Assembly: GCA_028284065.1 (NCBI GenBank)
Contig: JANQSJ010000011.1
Span: 186,001 to 250,000, forward strand
Direction of reading: 5' to 3'
DNA length: 64,000 nucleotides
Origin: Parvularculaceae bacterium
GTDB lineage: Bacteria; Pseudomonadota; Alphaproteobacteria; Caulobacterales; Parvularculaceae
This document shows positions 17,735 through 27,118 of the stretch, piece by piece (position 1 is the stretch's first letter; the number at the start of each line of letters is the position of its first letter). The notes beneath the pieces were generated by a model. That model was not told the DNA's origin. It saw nothing but the letters and a program-made list of their open reading frames with translations, and ran no database searches. The translations under genes and the position numbers were made by a program.

Positions 17735-19552
17735 ATGCCGAGTCACCTATTGTCGCTTGCGAACATATCGCTGACATTCGGGGGCGAACCTGTCCTAACC
17801 TCTGCGGATCTCATGATCGCGCCACGCGCGCGAATTGCCGTCGTCGGACGGAACGGGTCAGGCAAATCCACGCTTCTTAAGATCGCGGCGGGAGCTATCG
17901 ATCCAGACGCTGGCGATCGCTACGTCGATCCAGGCGCAGCGGCGGTCTACTTGGAGCAGGACCCCGACCTTTCGCCCTGGGAAACCCTCGGCGCCTTTAT
18001 CGAGGCGGGACTGCCGCCGACGGCGCCCCCTGCAATCGGCGGCAGGCTGATCGCGGAATTAGGAATTGATCCCAAGACGCCGACCCGCGCCGCATCAGGC
18101 GGCGAGGCCCGCAAGGCGGCCATCGTCCGCGCCTTCGCTGCGGAACCGGATCTCGTCTTCCTCGACGAACCGACCAACCATCTCGACATCGCCGCAATCC
18201 AAACGCTTGAATCGTTGATCGCCACGACGCCGGCCGCTGTCGTCCTTATAAGCCACGATCGTCAGCTTCTGGAGGCGGCGACAACGGAGACGCTCTGGGT
18301 CGACCGCGGGCGCACGCATCAAGTGTCAAGTGGGTTTGGCGCGTTCGAAGCATGGCGCGACGCCTACCTCGAAAAGGAGGCGGCCGACGCGCACAAGCTC
18401 GATCGAAAGATCGCCATGGAGGAGGACTGGGTCCGCTACGGCGTCACCGCGCGGCGCAAGCGCAACGTCAGACGTATGGCGGAGCTTGAAGCCTTGCGGA
18501 CGCGCAAGCGCGAAGCGCGCAAGCCGCAGGGCGGCGTTTCCTTCTCGGTCGCAGAGGCGTCGCCCTCAAGCTCGCGCGTTATCCGTGTAACGAATATTTC
18601 GAAATCGTTCGACGGGCGCGCCATCGTCAAAGAGTTTTCCATTGACATCATGCGTGGCGATCGGATCGCGATTGTCGGCCCGAACGGCGTTGGAAAGACG
18701 ACCCTCCTGCAGCTGGTGACCGGACAAATCGAGGCAGACAGCGGCGAAGGACGCCGCGCCGACAATCTGCAAATGGTCACGCTCGACCAAAACCGCGCAT
18801 CGCTCGACCCCAATGCGCGCGTCGCCGACGCAATCACCGACGGCCGCGGCGACTGGGTAACATTCGGCGACGCAAAGAAACATGTCGCGTCGTACCTGAA
18901 GGACTTTTTGTTTGCGCCGGAACAGCACCGCGCCCCGGTATCGACCCTGTCGGGCGGCGAACGCGGCCGCCTCGCCCTGGCCGCAGCGCTCGCGAAGCCC
19001 TCAAACCTGCTCGTTCTCGATGAGCCAACAAACGACCTAGACCTTGAGACGCTCGACCTGCTGGAGGAAACGCTTTCGTCCTATGACGGAACGCTCCTCC
19101 TTGTCAGTCACGACCGCAGCTTCATTGACCGTGTCGCGACGTCGGTCATTTGCCCTGCTCCGGAGGGGCCGCCCGGCGCCTGGCGCGAATATGTCGGCGG
19201 CTACGCCGATATGCTCGCCCAAACCGGCGGCGCGCCGCCGGCGGCGGAAAAGAAAGCTCCGCGCCGTGACAAGGCGCCGGCGAAGTCTGCTTCGCCTGAG
19301 CGGACAGCAAGAAACGCCAAGCTGAGTTACAAGGAAAAGTATGCGCTCGAGACATTGCCTCGCCGTATCGCTGAGCTCGAGGCGCGCATTTCGGATTTGA
19401 ACGCCGCCCTCGCCGACCCGCGACTTTATGAGCGCGATCCGGAACAGTTCAACAAGACCGCAAACGCTCTTGAAACGGCGAAATCAAATCTCGCCGCGGC
19501 GGAGGAGGAGTGGCTCGACCTCGAAATGAAGCGCGAGGACTTGGAAGGATGA
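17735..19552 (+). CDS. uup: ABC-F family ATPase, Uup type
   Basis: A 605-residue soluble protein with two ABC ATPase domains and no membrane segments. The first Walker A is GRNGSGKST at residues 38-46, with signature SGGEARK and Walker [13 protein letters not shown]; the second domain has GPNGVGKTT, LSGGERGR and LLVLDEPTNDLD. The C-terminal 80 residues form a coiled coil with LSYKEKYALETLPRRIAELE, the DNA/ribosome-binding tail of Uup. ABC-F proteins act on the ribosome; Uup is also linked to precise transposon excision. The symbol rests on the C-terminal tail type. A second ABC-F gene is at the right end of the window. Confidence 0.88.
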   Translation: MPSHLLSLANISLTFGGEPVLTSADLMIAPRARIAVVGRNGSGKSTLLKIAAGAIDPDAGDRYVDPGAAAVYLEQDPDLSPWETLGAFIEAGLPPTAPPAIGGRLIAELGIDPKTPTRAASGGEARKAAIVRAFAAEPDLVFLDEPTNHLDIAAIQTLESLIATTPAAVVLISHDRQLLEAATTETLWVDRGRTHQVSSGFGAFEAWRDAYLEKEAADAHKLDRKIAMEEDWVRYGVTARRKRNVRRMAELEALRTRKREARKPQGGVSFSVAEASPSSSRVIRVTNISKSFDGRAIVKEFSIDIMRGDRIAIVGPNGVGKTTLLQLVTGQIEADSGEGRRADNLQMVTLDQNRASLDPNARVADAITDGRGDWVTFGDAKKHVASYLKDFLFAPEQHRAPVSTLSGGERGRLALAAALAKPSNLLVLDEPTNDLDLETLDLLEETLSSYDGTLLLVSHDRSFIDRVATSVICPAPEGPPGAWREYVGGYADMLAQTGGAPPAAEKKAPRRDKAPAKSASPERTARNAKLSYKEKYALETLPRRIAELEARISDLNAALADPRLYERDPEQFNKTANALETAKSNLAAAEEEWLDLEMKREDLEG

Positions 19553-19614
19553 CGCCCGCCACCGCAAAGCGGAGAGGTTGCAAATCATCTGATTTGGCTT
19601 TTGAGGAGAAAGGT

Positions 19615-20757
19615 ATGGCGGGTAATCGCAAACAAATCCGACGATTGGCGCTGGCCTGGATGGCGCTTTTCGTCGCCGCATGCGCGCCCAAGGCCGACGA
19701 CGCCTATGTCGAAGCATTCCGGCGCGCAACATTTGATGACGGCGCGTTCGAACGCGTACTCGGAGATCGGGCCGCAGCCGTTTCCGTCAGCGCCGCAGCA
19801 GTCGTTTACCTGGTCGACGGCGCGATGGCGCGGGAAACCTATATCGGCGACGGCGTCGACGCGGACAGTGTGTTTCAGGCCGCATCCATGTCCAAGGCGG
19901 TCGCTGCGGCGGGCATACTTTCGTTCGCAAAGTCGCGGGGCGTATCGCCGGACGAGGATATCCGTCCGTACATCGACGCGCTTGAGTGGAGCGACATTCC
20001 GGGAGGCGACAAGCCGGTGACGCTTCGCGGGCTTTTATCGCATACTGAAGGCGCGAACGTCAGCGGCTTCCTCGGGTATCGCCGCCAGGCGCCGCTGCCG
20101 AGCAATCTTCAGATAGTTCAGGGCGTCCGGCCGGCAAACTCCAAAGCTATCCATCTTGACGGCGAAAAGGGAGTTTTTGCCTATTCAGGCGGCGGCTACC
20201 AGATCGCGCAGTTATTCGCCGAAACAGTATCGGGGGAGCCATTTCCCCTCCTGATGAAACGCCTTGTGCTAGACCCGCTCGGGATGACACGGAGCTTCTT
20301 CGACGCAAACCTCGACGAGAACGGGATCGCGCCCCTTAGGGTAGCGCCCGCCGACGCCGGCCTGTTTCCGATTGAAGGACCGCCTGTCACCATCCGCGGG
20401 TCATGGCGAAATTATCCCGAGGCGGCCGCTGCAGGGCTTTGGACGACGCCCGGCGATTATGCGAAATTCGCCAGGGCGCTTATGCAGGCGGCAAACGGCG
20501 AACCGCCGGAGGGGCTAGATCGGGAAGTTGCAAGCCTCATGTTGAGCGAAGTTGACGCCGGCTACGGTCTGGGCGTGGCGCTCCAGAATTGGAGCGACCC
20601 GGCGGACAGACGTTTCGGACACGGCGGATCAAATCGCGGCTACAAGTGCAGGTTCAGCGTCGCGCCCGCCAAGAAGGCGATTGTCGTCGTAATGACCAAC
20701 GCGCCCGGCGGCAGCGCGCTCTCGGCCGAATTGATTGATGGACTGATGGCGCGCTGA
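19615..20757 (+). CDS. Serine hydrolase lipoprotein (beta-lactamase/class C PBP family)
   Basis: A 380-residue predicted lipoprotein: signal peptide with VAAC, lipidated Cys 23. It carries the penicillin-recognition fold motifs: SMSK at 91-94 (SxxK nucleophile), YSG at 190-192 (YxN position, here Gly instead of Asn), and a HGG triad near 343-345. The SHTEG segment near 142-146 is typical of the Beta-lactamase (PF00144) family. It probably hydrolyses an ester or D-amino-acid peptide; the Gly in the second motif is common in esterase-type members. The ATG at 19615 has GAGGAG nearby and gives the signal peptide; it follows uup by 62 bp. Confidence 0.83.
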   Translation: MAGNRKQIRRLALAWMALFVAACAPKADDAYVEAFRRATFDDGAFERVLGDRAAAVSVSAAAVVYLVDGAMARETYIGDGVDADSVFQAASMSKAVAAAGILSFAKSRGVSPDEDIRPYIDALEWSDIPGGDKPVTLRGLLSHTEGANVSGFLGYRRQAPLPSNLQIVQGVRPANSKAIHLDGEKGVFAYSGGGYQIAQLFAETVSGEPFPLLMKRLVLDPLGMTRSFFDANLDENGIAPLRVAPADAGLFPIEGPPVTIRGSWRNYPEAAAAGLWTTPGDYAKFARALMQAANGEPPEGLDREVASLMLSEVDAGYGLGVALQNWSDPADRRFGHGGSNRGYKCRFSVAPAKKAIVVVMTNAPGGSALSAELIDGLMAR

Positions 20758-20780
20758 TTCGTGCGAGTACGGATGCCGAT

Positions 20781-22361
20781 TTAGAAAGCGAGCGCCTTGG
20801 CGCGATTCACGTGGGGCAATCCGCGCACCTCTTTCAGCACCCCTTCGCTGACAGGTTCATCGACGGCGAGGAGCGCGAGCGCGTCGCCGCCCGGTCCGGA
20901 CCGGCCGAGATTGAACGTTGCGATGTTGACGCCATTTGCGCCGAGCGCCTGGCCGAGCGACCCGATGAAGCCCGGCTTGTCGTCATTAGCGACGAACAAC
21001 ATGTTCGGCGCGAAGCCCGCCTCCATTTCGACGCCATTGACTTCGACGATCCGCGGCGTCGAGCCAAACAGCGCGCCGGCCACGACACGGTCGCCTCTTT
21101 CCGTCACAATCCGTAGGCGAATGACGCTTTCAAAGTTCTCCGCAGCATCCCGGAACGTCTCGGCGATGGCGACGCCGCGCTCCTTGGCGATCACGGGCGC
21201 GTTGACGATGTTCACGTCGCCGAGCATCGGCCGCAATACGCCGGCGATCGCCGAGGCGGTCATCGGACGCGGGTTCAGCTTGGCGACCCCGCCAGCGTAA
21301 GTGACCTCGATCGCCTGCACGCTCGTTTCCGTCAACTGGCCGGCGAACGCGCCGAGCGCCTCGGCGAGCGCGATAAAGGGCTTGAGGCGTGGCGCTTCCT
21401 CCGCGGAGATAGACGGCATATTGAGAGCGTTCGTCACCGCGCCGCGCAGGAGATATTCGGCCATCTGCTCCGCGATCTGGATGGCGACATTCTCCTGCGC
21501 CTCGCGCGTCGACGCGCCAAGGTGGGGGGTCGCCACGACTCTGTCGTGACCGAACAGCGGATGCGCCTTGGCCGGCTCCTCCGCATAGACATCAAGCGCC
21601 GCGCCGGCGACGTGACCGCGGTCAAGGGCGTCGGCAAGCGCGTCCTCATCGACAAGCCCGCCGCGCGCGCAGTTGACGATCATGACGCCCTTTTTGGCCT
21701 TCGCCAGCGCCTCTTTCGACAGGATGTTCCGCGTCTGGTCCGTCAGCGGCGTATGCAGCGTGATGACATCGGCCTTTGAAAGAAGCTCGTCGAGATCGAC
21801 CTTGTCGACGCCGAGCTCCACCGCGCGCGGCTCGGACAGAAAAGGGTCATAAGCGGCGACGCGCATTTTTAGGCCATTCGCCCGTTCCGCGACGTTTGCG
21901 CCGATATTGCCGCACCCGATGATGCCGAGCGTCTTGCCGAAAAGCTCGGTCCCCATGAACTTCGACTTCTCCCATTTGCCCGCATGCGTCGATTCATTCG
22001 CCTGCGGAATTTGACGGGCGAGTGCGAACATCAACGCGATGGCGTGCTCCGCGGTGGTGATGGCGTTGCCATAGGGGGTATTCATGACGACGACGCCTTT
22101 TCCGGTGGCGGCCGGAATGTCGACATTGTCGACGCCGATGCCGGCGCGGCCGACGACTTTCAGGTTCGGCGCCGCATCAAGGACACCGCCAGTCACCTTA
22201 GTAGCGGAGCGAACGGCGAGGCCGTCGACATCATTGACCGCTTTAAGGAGAGCGTCCGGGTCTTTTCCAAGACCCGGTTCGAACACGACGTCGACGCCGC
22301 GGTCCCGGAAGATATCAACGGCCGTTTCGCTAAGGGCGTCGGAGATGAGAACTTTGGGCAT
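20781..22361 (-). CDS. serA: D-3-phosphoglycerate dehydrogenase SerA
   Basis: A 526-residue long-form phosphoglycerate dehydrogenase. The catalytic and NAD-binding domains hold [29 protein letters not shown] and the catalytic Arg/Glu/His region ([11 protein letters not shown]). An intervening domain and a C-terminal ACT domain ([19 protein letters not shown]) follow, as in the Bacillus/Mycobacterium type. It oxidises 3-phosphoglycerate to 3-phosphohydroxypyruvate, the first step of serine synthesis; the ACT domain is the usual site of serine feedback. The ATG at 22361 begins MPKVLISD as in the family. It lies 116 bp downstream of serC, the next pathway enzyme. Confidence 0.96.
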   Translation of the reverse strand: MPKVLISDALSETAVDIFRDRGVDVVFEPGLGKDPDALLKAVNDVDGLAVRSATKVTGGVLDAAPNLKVVGRAGIGVDNVDIPAATGKGVVVMNTPYGNAITTAEHAIALMFALARQIPQANESTHAGKWEKSKFMGTELFGKTLGIIGCGNIGANVAERANGLKMRVAAYDPFLSEPRAVELGVDKVDLDELLSKADVITLHTPLTDQTRNILSKEALAKAKKGVMIVNCARGGLVDEDALADALDRGHVAGAALDVYAEEPAKAHPLFGHDRVVATPHLGASTREAQENVAIQIAEQMAEYLLRGAVTNALNMPSISAEEAPRLKPFIALAEALGAFAGQLTETSVQAIEVTYAGGVAKLNPRPMTASAIAGVLRPMLGDVNIVNAPVIAKERGVAIAETFRDAAENFESVIRLRIVTERGDRVVAGALFGSTPRIVEVNGVEMEAGFAPNMLFVANDDKPGFIGSLGQALGANGVNIATFNLGRSGPGGDALALLAVDEPVSEGVLKEVRGLPHVNRAKALAF

Positions 22362-22477
22362 AATTTTAATCCGTATGAGTTTGACCTGCCAGGCGATGGC
22401 GCAGCGCAATTGCTGACGTCCTTGTCGCTGGCGTGAGGGGGTCCGGCCGGTCGTGACGACCGCAACCGGAAACAAGT

Positions 22478-23635
22478 TCAGGACAGCGTCTTCTTTGCTT
22501 CGGCGAAGGCCCAGTCGAGCCAGGGCGTCAGCGATTCGACGTCGGCTGTCTCCACGGTCGCGCCGCACCAGATGCGAAGTCCCGGCGGCGCGTCGCGATA
22601 ACCGCCCACATCATAGGCGGCCTCTTCGCGAGCGAGCAGCGCCTCCATTTCCTTGACGAACTTGCGCTGCGCATCTTCATTCAGCGCCGCGATCTCAGGA
22701 TCGACGATTTTGAGGCACACAGACGTATTTGACCGGCAGTCAGGATCAGCGGCGAGGAAATCAACCCAGTTTGTCGCGGCGACCCAGCGCGACAAAGTTT
22801 CAAGATTAGCGACCGCGCGACCGATCAGCGCCGCCAATCCGCCCTCGCCCGCGGCCCATTTCAGGGCGTCGATATAGTCTTCGATCACCAGCATCGAAGG
22901 CGTGTTGATCGTCGCGCCCTTGAATATCCCATCGATCAGCTTGCCGCCTTTCGTGAGGCGGAAGATCTTGGGCAACGGCCAGGGCGGCGTATAGCTTTCA
23001 AGGCGCTCGACCGCGCGAGGCCCCAAGATCAGGACGCCGTGGGCCGCCTCGCCGCCCAGCACTTTCTGGAAGGAAAAGGTAACGACATCGAGCTTCGGCC
23101 AGTCCAGGGCCTGCGCGAAGCAGGCGGACGTGGCGTCGCAAATGGTCAGGCCCTCGCGGGAAGCAGAGATCCAGTCGGCGTCTGGAACGCGCACGCCAGA
23201 CGTCGTGCCATTCCAGGTGAAGACGACGTCATGGGCCGGATCGACGGCCGACAGGTCCGGCAGCTCGCCATAGTCCGCCGTCATGACGCGCGCATCGAGC
23301 TCCAGCTGCTTGACCGCATCGGTGACCCACCCGGCCCCGAAACTCTCCCAGGCGAGCATGTCGACCTTTCGGGGTCCGAGCAGCGACCACATCGCCATCT
23401 CAACGGCGCCAGTGTCCGACGCAGGCACAATGCCGATCAAATAGTCGTCCGGGACTTCCAGAACCGCACGGGTGCGATCGATCGCGTCTCTCAGGCGCGC
23501 CTTGCCGACGCTCGAGCGGTGCGAGCGGCCGAGGGCAATTGTGGAGAGGTTGCTTGCGTCCCAGCCAGGGCGCTTCGCGCAAGGGCCGGAAGAAAAAAGC
23601 GGGCGCGCCGGCCGCACGCCAGGGGTAGAGGTCAT
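22478..23635 (-). CDS. serC: Phosphoserine aminotransferase SerC
   Basis: A 385-residue class V PLP aminotransferase of the alphaproteobacterial SerC type. The PLP lysine is K191 in SFQKVLGGE, and TWNGTTSGV (140-148) and CDATSA (166-171) are the cofactor and substrate contacts typical of the family. It converts 3-phosphohydroxypyruvate and glutamate to phosphoserine. The ATG at 23635 has GGAG six bases upstream. That ribosome site lies in the 3' arm of a hairpin just before the gene (separate entry), so translation may be regulated by the leader. It heads the serC-serA operon. Confidence 0.95.
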   Translation of the reverse strand: MTSTPGVRPARPLFSSGPCAKRPGWDASNLSTIALGRSHRSSVGKARLRDAIDRTRAVLEVPDDYLIGIVPASDTGAVEMAMWSLLGPRKVDMLAWESFGAGWVTDAVKQLELDARVMTADYGELPDLSAVDPAHDVVFTWNGTTSGVRVPDADWISASREGLTICDATSACFAQALDWPKLDVVTFSFQKVLGGEAAHGVLILGPRAVERLESYTPPWPLPKIFRLTKGGKLIDGIFKGATINTPSMLVIEDYIDALKWAAGEGGLAALIGRAVANLETLSRWVAATNWVDFLAADPDCRSNTSVCLKIVDPEIAALNEDAQRKFVKEMEALLAREEAAYDVGGYRDAPPGLRIWCGATVETADVESLTPWLDWAFAEAKKTLS

Positions 23636-23641
23636 TGATGT

Positions 23642-23690
23642 CTCCCATCCTTACAGATGGGTCGCGCCGCGTTGGGACGGCGTGGCCCAC
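23642..23690 (-). promoter_or_regulatory. Candidate serC leader RNA: two tandem hairpins sequestering the serC ribosome site
   Basis: In the 5' leader of serC the minus strand can form two adjacent hairpins. The first pairs CGCCG with CGGCG (window 23665-23669 and 23678-23682, 8-nt loop). The second pairs CCCATC with GATGGG (23644-23649 and 23656-23661, 6-nt loop) and its 3' arm runs into the serC Shine-Dalgarno. A conserved 'serC motif' of two tandem hairpins upstream of serC is described in Alphaproteobacteria; this fits its position and layout, but the consensus could not be checked here. Confidence 0.5.
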
Positions 23691-23885
23691 CGCGCTTGTC
23701 CGCCGGAATCGGTTACCGGGTCAATAAGCTGCGGGAATAAATCGCGAAAAGCAGGATTGCGCGCTGCGTGGACGATTCGTTCAAACTGCGTCGACGGCCC
23801 CGGGCCATCGCGGCGCGTCAGCGACATGTCCGTCCGGCGCGCGTGCGCGTATAGCGCTGTGTAAGCAGGATGGAATCGGCCGGCG

Positions 23886-24866
23886 ATGCTCAAGGGACCA
23901 TTGCAAAAAAGCGAGGATGGCGGGAGCGGCGCCGGCGGCCGGCGGCGAGCTTCGACGGCGCCGGGCGAGCCGACAGCGTTCGACTGGCTCCTCCTAGGCG
24001 CGATCGTTCTTATCGGCGGGTCTTCCTTCGCGATGATCCGGACCGCGGTCGAAACGCTGCCGCCGGCGGCCATAATGGCCGGCCGATTATGGGTGGCTGC
24101 CGCGGTTCTTTATGTCCTGATGCGGATGAAGGGCCGCAAATTCCCGCCGCTCCTCGTCGCTACGCCCGGCGGTCCGCGAGCGCATCGATCCTGGATGTCG
24201 ATGGCGGCGGTCGGGATCGTCGGCAATACAATTCCCTTCTTTCTTTTCCCATGGGCCCAGCGCCACGTGGAGAGCGGCCTTGCCGGCGTCTACATGGCGT
24301 TCATGCCGATCTGGACCCTCGGCCTCGCCTATTTCTTCGCAGGCGAACCATTGACGCGCGGCAAGCTGATTGGCTTTGGACTCGGACTCTTAGGGGTCCT
24401 TATCCTTATGGGCCCGGAAGCGGCGGAGGGGATCGTCTCGTCGTCTTTCGTCGCGCAGGGCGCAATGCTCGTCGCGACAGTTTGTTACGCCATAACGGCG
24501 GTTCTGGCGCGGCGCGCGCCCCCGGTCCGGCCGCGGACCTATGCCGCGGGCGCAATCCTGTGCGCGGCAATCGCGGCGACGCCGACGCTCATTTTCACGA
24601 CAATCCCCGCGGACGCGCTAACCCCGGCGGCGGTTCTATCGGTGATCGGCCTCGGCGTCGGGCCGTCTGGCGTCGGCAGTCTTTTCATCGTGATGATCAT
24701 TCGCCGCGTCGGCGCAAGCTTCATGGCGCTGGCCAATTACGTGACGCCCGTGTGGGCGATCGGTCTCGGCGCGGTTCTTTTCAATGAGACGCTCGCCACG
24801 TCGGTGTTTGTCGCCCTCGCCATCATTCTCGCGGGCGTCTTCATCAGCCAGCGGCGAACGGCATGA
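23886..24866 (+). CDS. EamA/DMT superfamily transporter
   Basis: A 326-residue membrane protein with about ten hydrophobic helices in two EamA repeats. The first repeat starts around residue 32 (DWLLLGAIVLIGGSSFAMIR), the second around residue 175 (AQGAMLVATVCYAITAVLARR). It has the RLWVAAAVL and ASFMALANYVTPVWA stretches typical of drug/metabolite exporters. The substrate is unknown. Its stop overlaps the start of an AraC-type regulator gene (ATGA), so the two are co-translated. The start at 23886 precedes a 30-residue cytoplasmic, Gly/Arg-rich leader and has no strong ribosome site, so it may be a little too long. Confidence 0.87.
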   Translation: MLKGPLQKSEDGGSGAGGRRRASTAPGEPTAFDWLLLGAIVLIGGSSFAMIRTAVETLPPAAIMAGRLWVAAAVLYVLMRMKGRKFPPLLVATPGGPRAHRSWMSMAAVGIVGNTIPFFLFPWAQRHVESGLAGVYMAFMPIWTLGLAYFFAGEPLTRGKLIGFGLGLLGVLILMGPEAAEGIVSSSFVAQGAMLVATVCYAITAVLARRAPPVRPRTYAAGAILCAAIAATPTLIFTTIPADALTPAAVLSVIGLGVGPSGVGSLFIVMIIRRVGASFMALANYVTPVWAIGLGAVLFNETLATSVFVALAIILAGVFISQRRTA

Positions 24867-25690
24867 TTGAGGTAACGGCGACGTGCTATCGTGATCTCGC
24901 TCGGCCGAAGCCGACCGCGCCTTACGCCGTGTCGTCGCGTCTGCCGCGCGGCCAGGCCGTTCTGCGCGGGCCGCAGGCGTCATACAAGTCAGTTTCCGAT
25001 GGCGAGGAACGCTACCGCTTCGGAGGCCGAACGATTGGGATACGGAGCGGGACGGCGATCATTCTGCCGCCGGACACGGATTTGCCCGTGGAAATCCCAT
25101 CAGGCGCGGTCGGCCGATGCGTCTATTTTCCGGTCAAGACATTGGCGGCGCGGCTTGGCGAGCGCGCCAGCGATGAGCTTGCCGCGGGCGACGAAGCGGA
25201 CATCCACAGGAACATCCCCTTCGGCGCGCCGATCCCCACCTTGCGCCTCTGGCGCCCAAACGCTCAGGCGGAAAGCGCCGAAGATTTACTCGATATCTTC
25301 CTCGCCTCGCTCGCCGACCGGCTCGGCCACCTTGCGCGCGCTGATGCGAACCTGCCGCACAAGCGCGCGCATGCGCGGGCCGAAATTGCGCGACGGTTGG
25401 AGACGGCCCGGGATTTCATCCATGAAAATCCGATGATCGCGTTCAGTCTTGATGACTTGGCTCGCGCCGCGCGGCTATCCCGCTACCATTTCGCACGTTG
25501 CTTTCGCAACGCCTACGGAACGCCGCCCCTCCGCTACCATCAGGACATCCGCCTGAGGGCTGCTCGCGCCCGGATTCTGGCCGGCGAGCCATTGAAGAAG
25601 GTGGCAGACGATTTCGGATTCTCTGACCTCTCGGCTTTCTCTCGCGCCTACCGCCGGGTCCATGGCGCGCCGCCATCGAGACAAAAATAG
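24863..25690 (+). CDS. AraC family transcriptional regulator
   Basis: A 275-residue protein with an N-terminal cupin-like sensing region (about 1-150) and a C-terminal AraC double helix-turn-helix (about 175-273). The second part has SLDDLARAARLSRYHFARCFRNAYGTPP and LKKVADDFGFSDLSAFSRAYRRVHGAPP, the two standard HTH halves. The ATG overlaps the exporter stop by four bases (ATGA). It most likely controls the adjacent EamA exporter in response to that exporter's substrate; this is inference from coupling. Confidence 0.9.
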   Translation: MIEVTATCYRDLARPKPTAPYAVSSRLPRGQAVLRGPQASYKSVSDGEERYRFGGRTIGIRSGTAIILPPDTDLPVEIPSGAVGRCVYFPVKTLAARLGERASDELAAGDEADIHRNIPFGAPIPTLRLWRPNAQAESAEDLLDIFLASLADRLGHLARADANLPHKRAHARAEIARRLETARDFIHENPMIAFSLDDLARAARLSRYHFARCFRNAYGTPPLRYHQDIRLRAARARILAGEPLKKVADDFGFSDLSAFSRAYRRVHGAPPSRQK

Positions 25691-25711
25691 CAATCTCGGC
25701 CTAACGGCGGC

Positions 25712-27115
25712 GTGATGATACCTGCTAAGCAAATGGCCATGCATCTACGATCTTGGATATTTGGACCAATCCTGGCGATTTTGGCCGCCAGCGCGGTCGC
25801 CGCCGCCGAACCATTGCCGCGGCGCGCTTATTTCGGCCTTTCAGGCGAACCAGACGCCGCCTCGGACGGCCTGCGTATAATCTTTGTGGACCCAAACGCG
25901 ACAGCCGGCGCAGCGGGCTTTAGGGAAGACGATATCCTGCTATCTTTGAATGGCGATCGCGTCGCCAGCATGCAGGATTTAATCGTCCTCGCCCGCATGG
26001 TTCGCGCCGGCGACGATGTCCAGTTTACGATCAAACGCGAAGGCGTCGAAACGACGTTGTCGGCGCCCACCGTTGAACGCCCACGCGAAGAAGCTGACGG
26101 GGTGATAGTCGAGTACGGCGCTGTCGACATCGCAAATGGCCGTTCACGGACAGTCATATACAGGCCGCCCGGCGACGGCCCGTTCCCGGCGCTCTTCTAC
26201 ATACAGGGATTCAGTTGCGGGTCGATCGACTTCGGCGGGGCAAGCGAGTCGACGATCCGCCTCTTCGCTGAAGACGTCGCCCGCGCCGGCTTTGTCGTTT
26301 TCCGGCAGGAGAAGCACGGCGTCGGCGACAGCGTGTCGGAAACGCCTTGCGTCGATGTCGACTTCAAAACGGAAGTCGACGCCTTCGCAAGCGGCTACGC
26401 CGCCCTGCAGTCAAATCCTTATGTGGACGCCTCCAACGTTTTCGTATTCGGGCACTCGCTCGGTGGGATGATCGCGCCAGCATTTTTTGACCGGCATGCG
26501 CCCCGTGGCGTTATCGTTTATGGCTCGCCCACGCGGCGATGGTTCGAGTACACCATCGATGTTTACGAGAAACAGCCGGCGCTGATCGGCCGCAACGAAA
26601 GGTCCGCGAAGGAAAAAGCGAAGATCGCCATTCCCTTTCTGAAGGACGTGATGACGACCGACCTAGGCTGGCCGGAGATAGAGGCGCGACACAAGGAGGC
26701 CATAAAGCGTGGCGTCTCGGCCGTCGAAGGACGCCGCATTCTGTATCGCGACTTCACCTTTCTTCGGACCCTCAATCAGTTTGACGTAGCGGCCGCATGG
26801 CGCGGATTTTCCGGCGATGCTCTATCTGTATACGGCACTTATGACATTCAGGTAATCTCCGAAGAAGAGGCCCGTCGTCTGCTCGACCTCGTCGGCGCCG
26901 ATGGCCAAGGCTCCGCCGAGCTTCTTGTCCTCGAAAAGGCCGATCACGGATTGTCCAGGATTGAGCTGTCTTTTCGGGATTACGCCCTGAAGGTGAGAAA
27001 AGGCGAATGGACCGGAGCCGACGCCGCGGCGCGCTATGACGGCCGCATCGCCGCTAAAACGGTGGAATGGATGGACGCCATCCGTGGGACAGATAGCCAG
27101 TCGTCACGGGACTGA
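25712..27115 (+). CDS. Secreted PDZ-alpha/beta hydrolase fusion protein
   Basis: A 467-residue protein with a signal peptide (hydrophobic core about 14-31, cleavage near AAAEP). Residues about 38-120 form a PDZ domain: FGLSG, the AGAAGFREDDILLSLNGDRVAS ligand loop and a final KREGVETTL strand. Residues about 130-465 form an alpha/beta hydrolase with oxyanion region YIQGFSCG, nucleophile elbow GHSLGG (Ser249), a late acidic region YGTYDIQV and a catalytic His in KADHGLS. Such fusions are uncommon; the PDZ may bind protein C-termini in the periplasm while the hydrolase acts on an ester or peptide. Its stop is 3 bp from the convergent dioxygenase gene. Confidence 0.8.
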   Translation: MMIPAKQMAMHLRSWIFGPILAILAASAVAAAEPLPRRAYFGLSGEPDAASDGLRIIFVDPNATAGAAGFREDDILLSLNGDRVASMQDLIVLARMVRAGDDVQFTIKREGVETTLSAPTVERPREEADGVIVEYGAVDIANGRSRTVIYRPPGDGPFPALFYIQGFSCGSIDFGGASESTIRLFAEDVARAGFVVFRQEKHGVGDSVSETPCVDVDFKTEVDAFASGYAALQSNPYVDASNVFVFGHSLGGMIAPAFFDRHAPRGVIVYGSPTRRWFEYTIDVYEKQPALIGRNERSAKEKAKIAIPFLKDVMTTDLGWPEIEARHKEAIKRGVSAVEGRRILYRDFTFLRTLNQFDVAAAWRGFSGDALSVYGTYDIQVISEEEARRLLDLVGADGQGSAELLVLEKADHGLSRIELSFRDYALKVRKGEWTGADAAARYDGRIAAKTVEWMDAIRGTDSQSSRD

Positions 27116-27118
27116 TCG

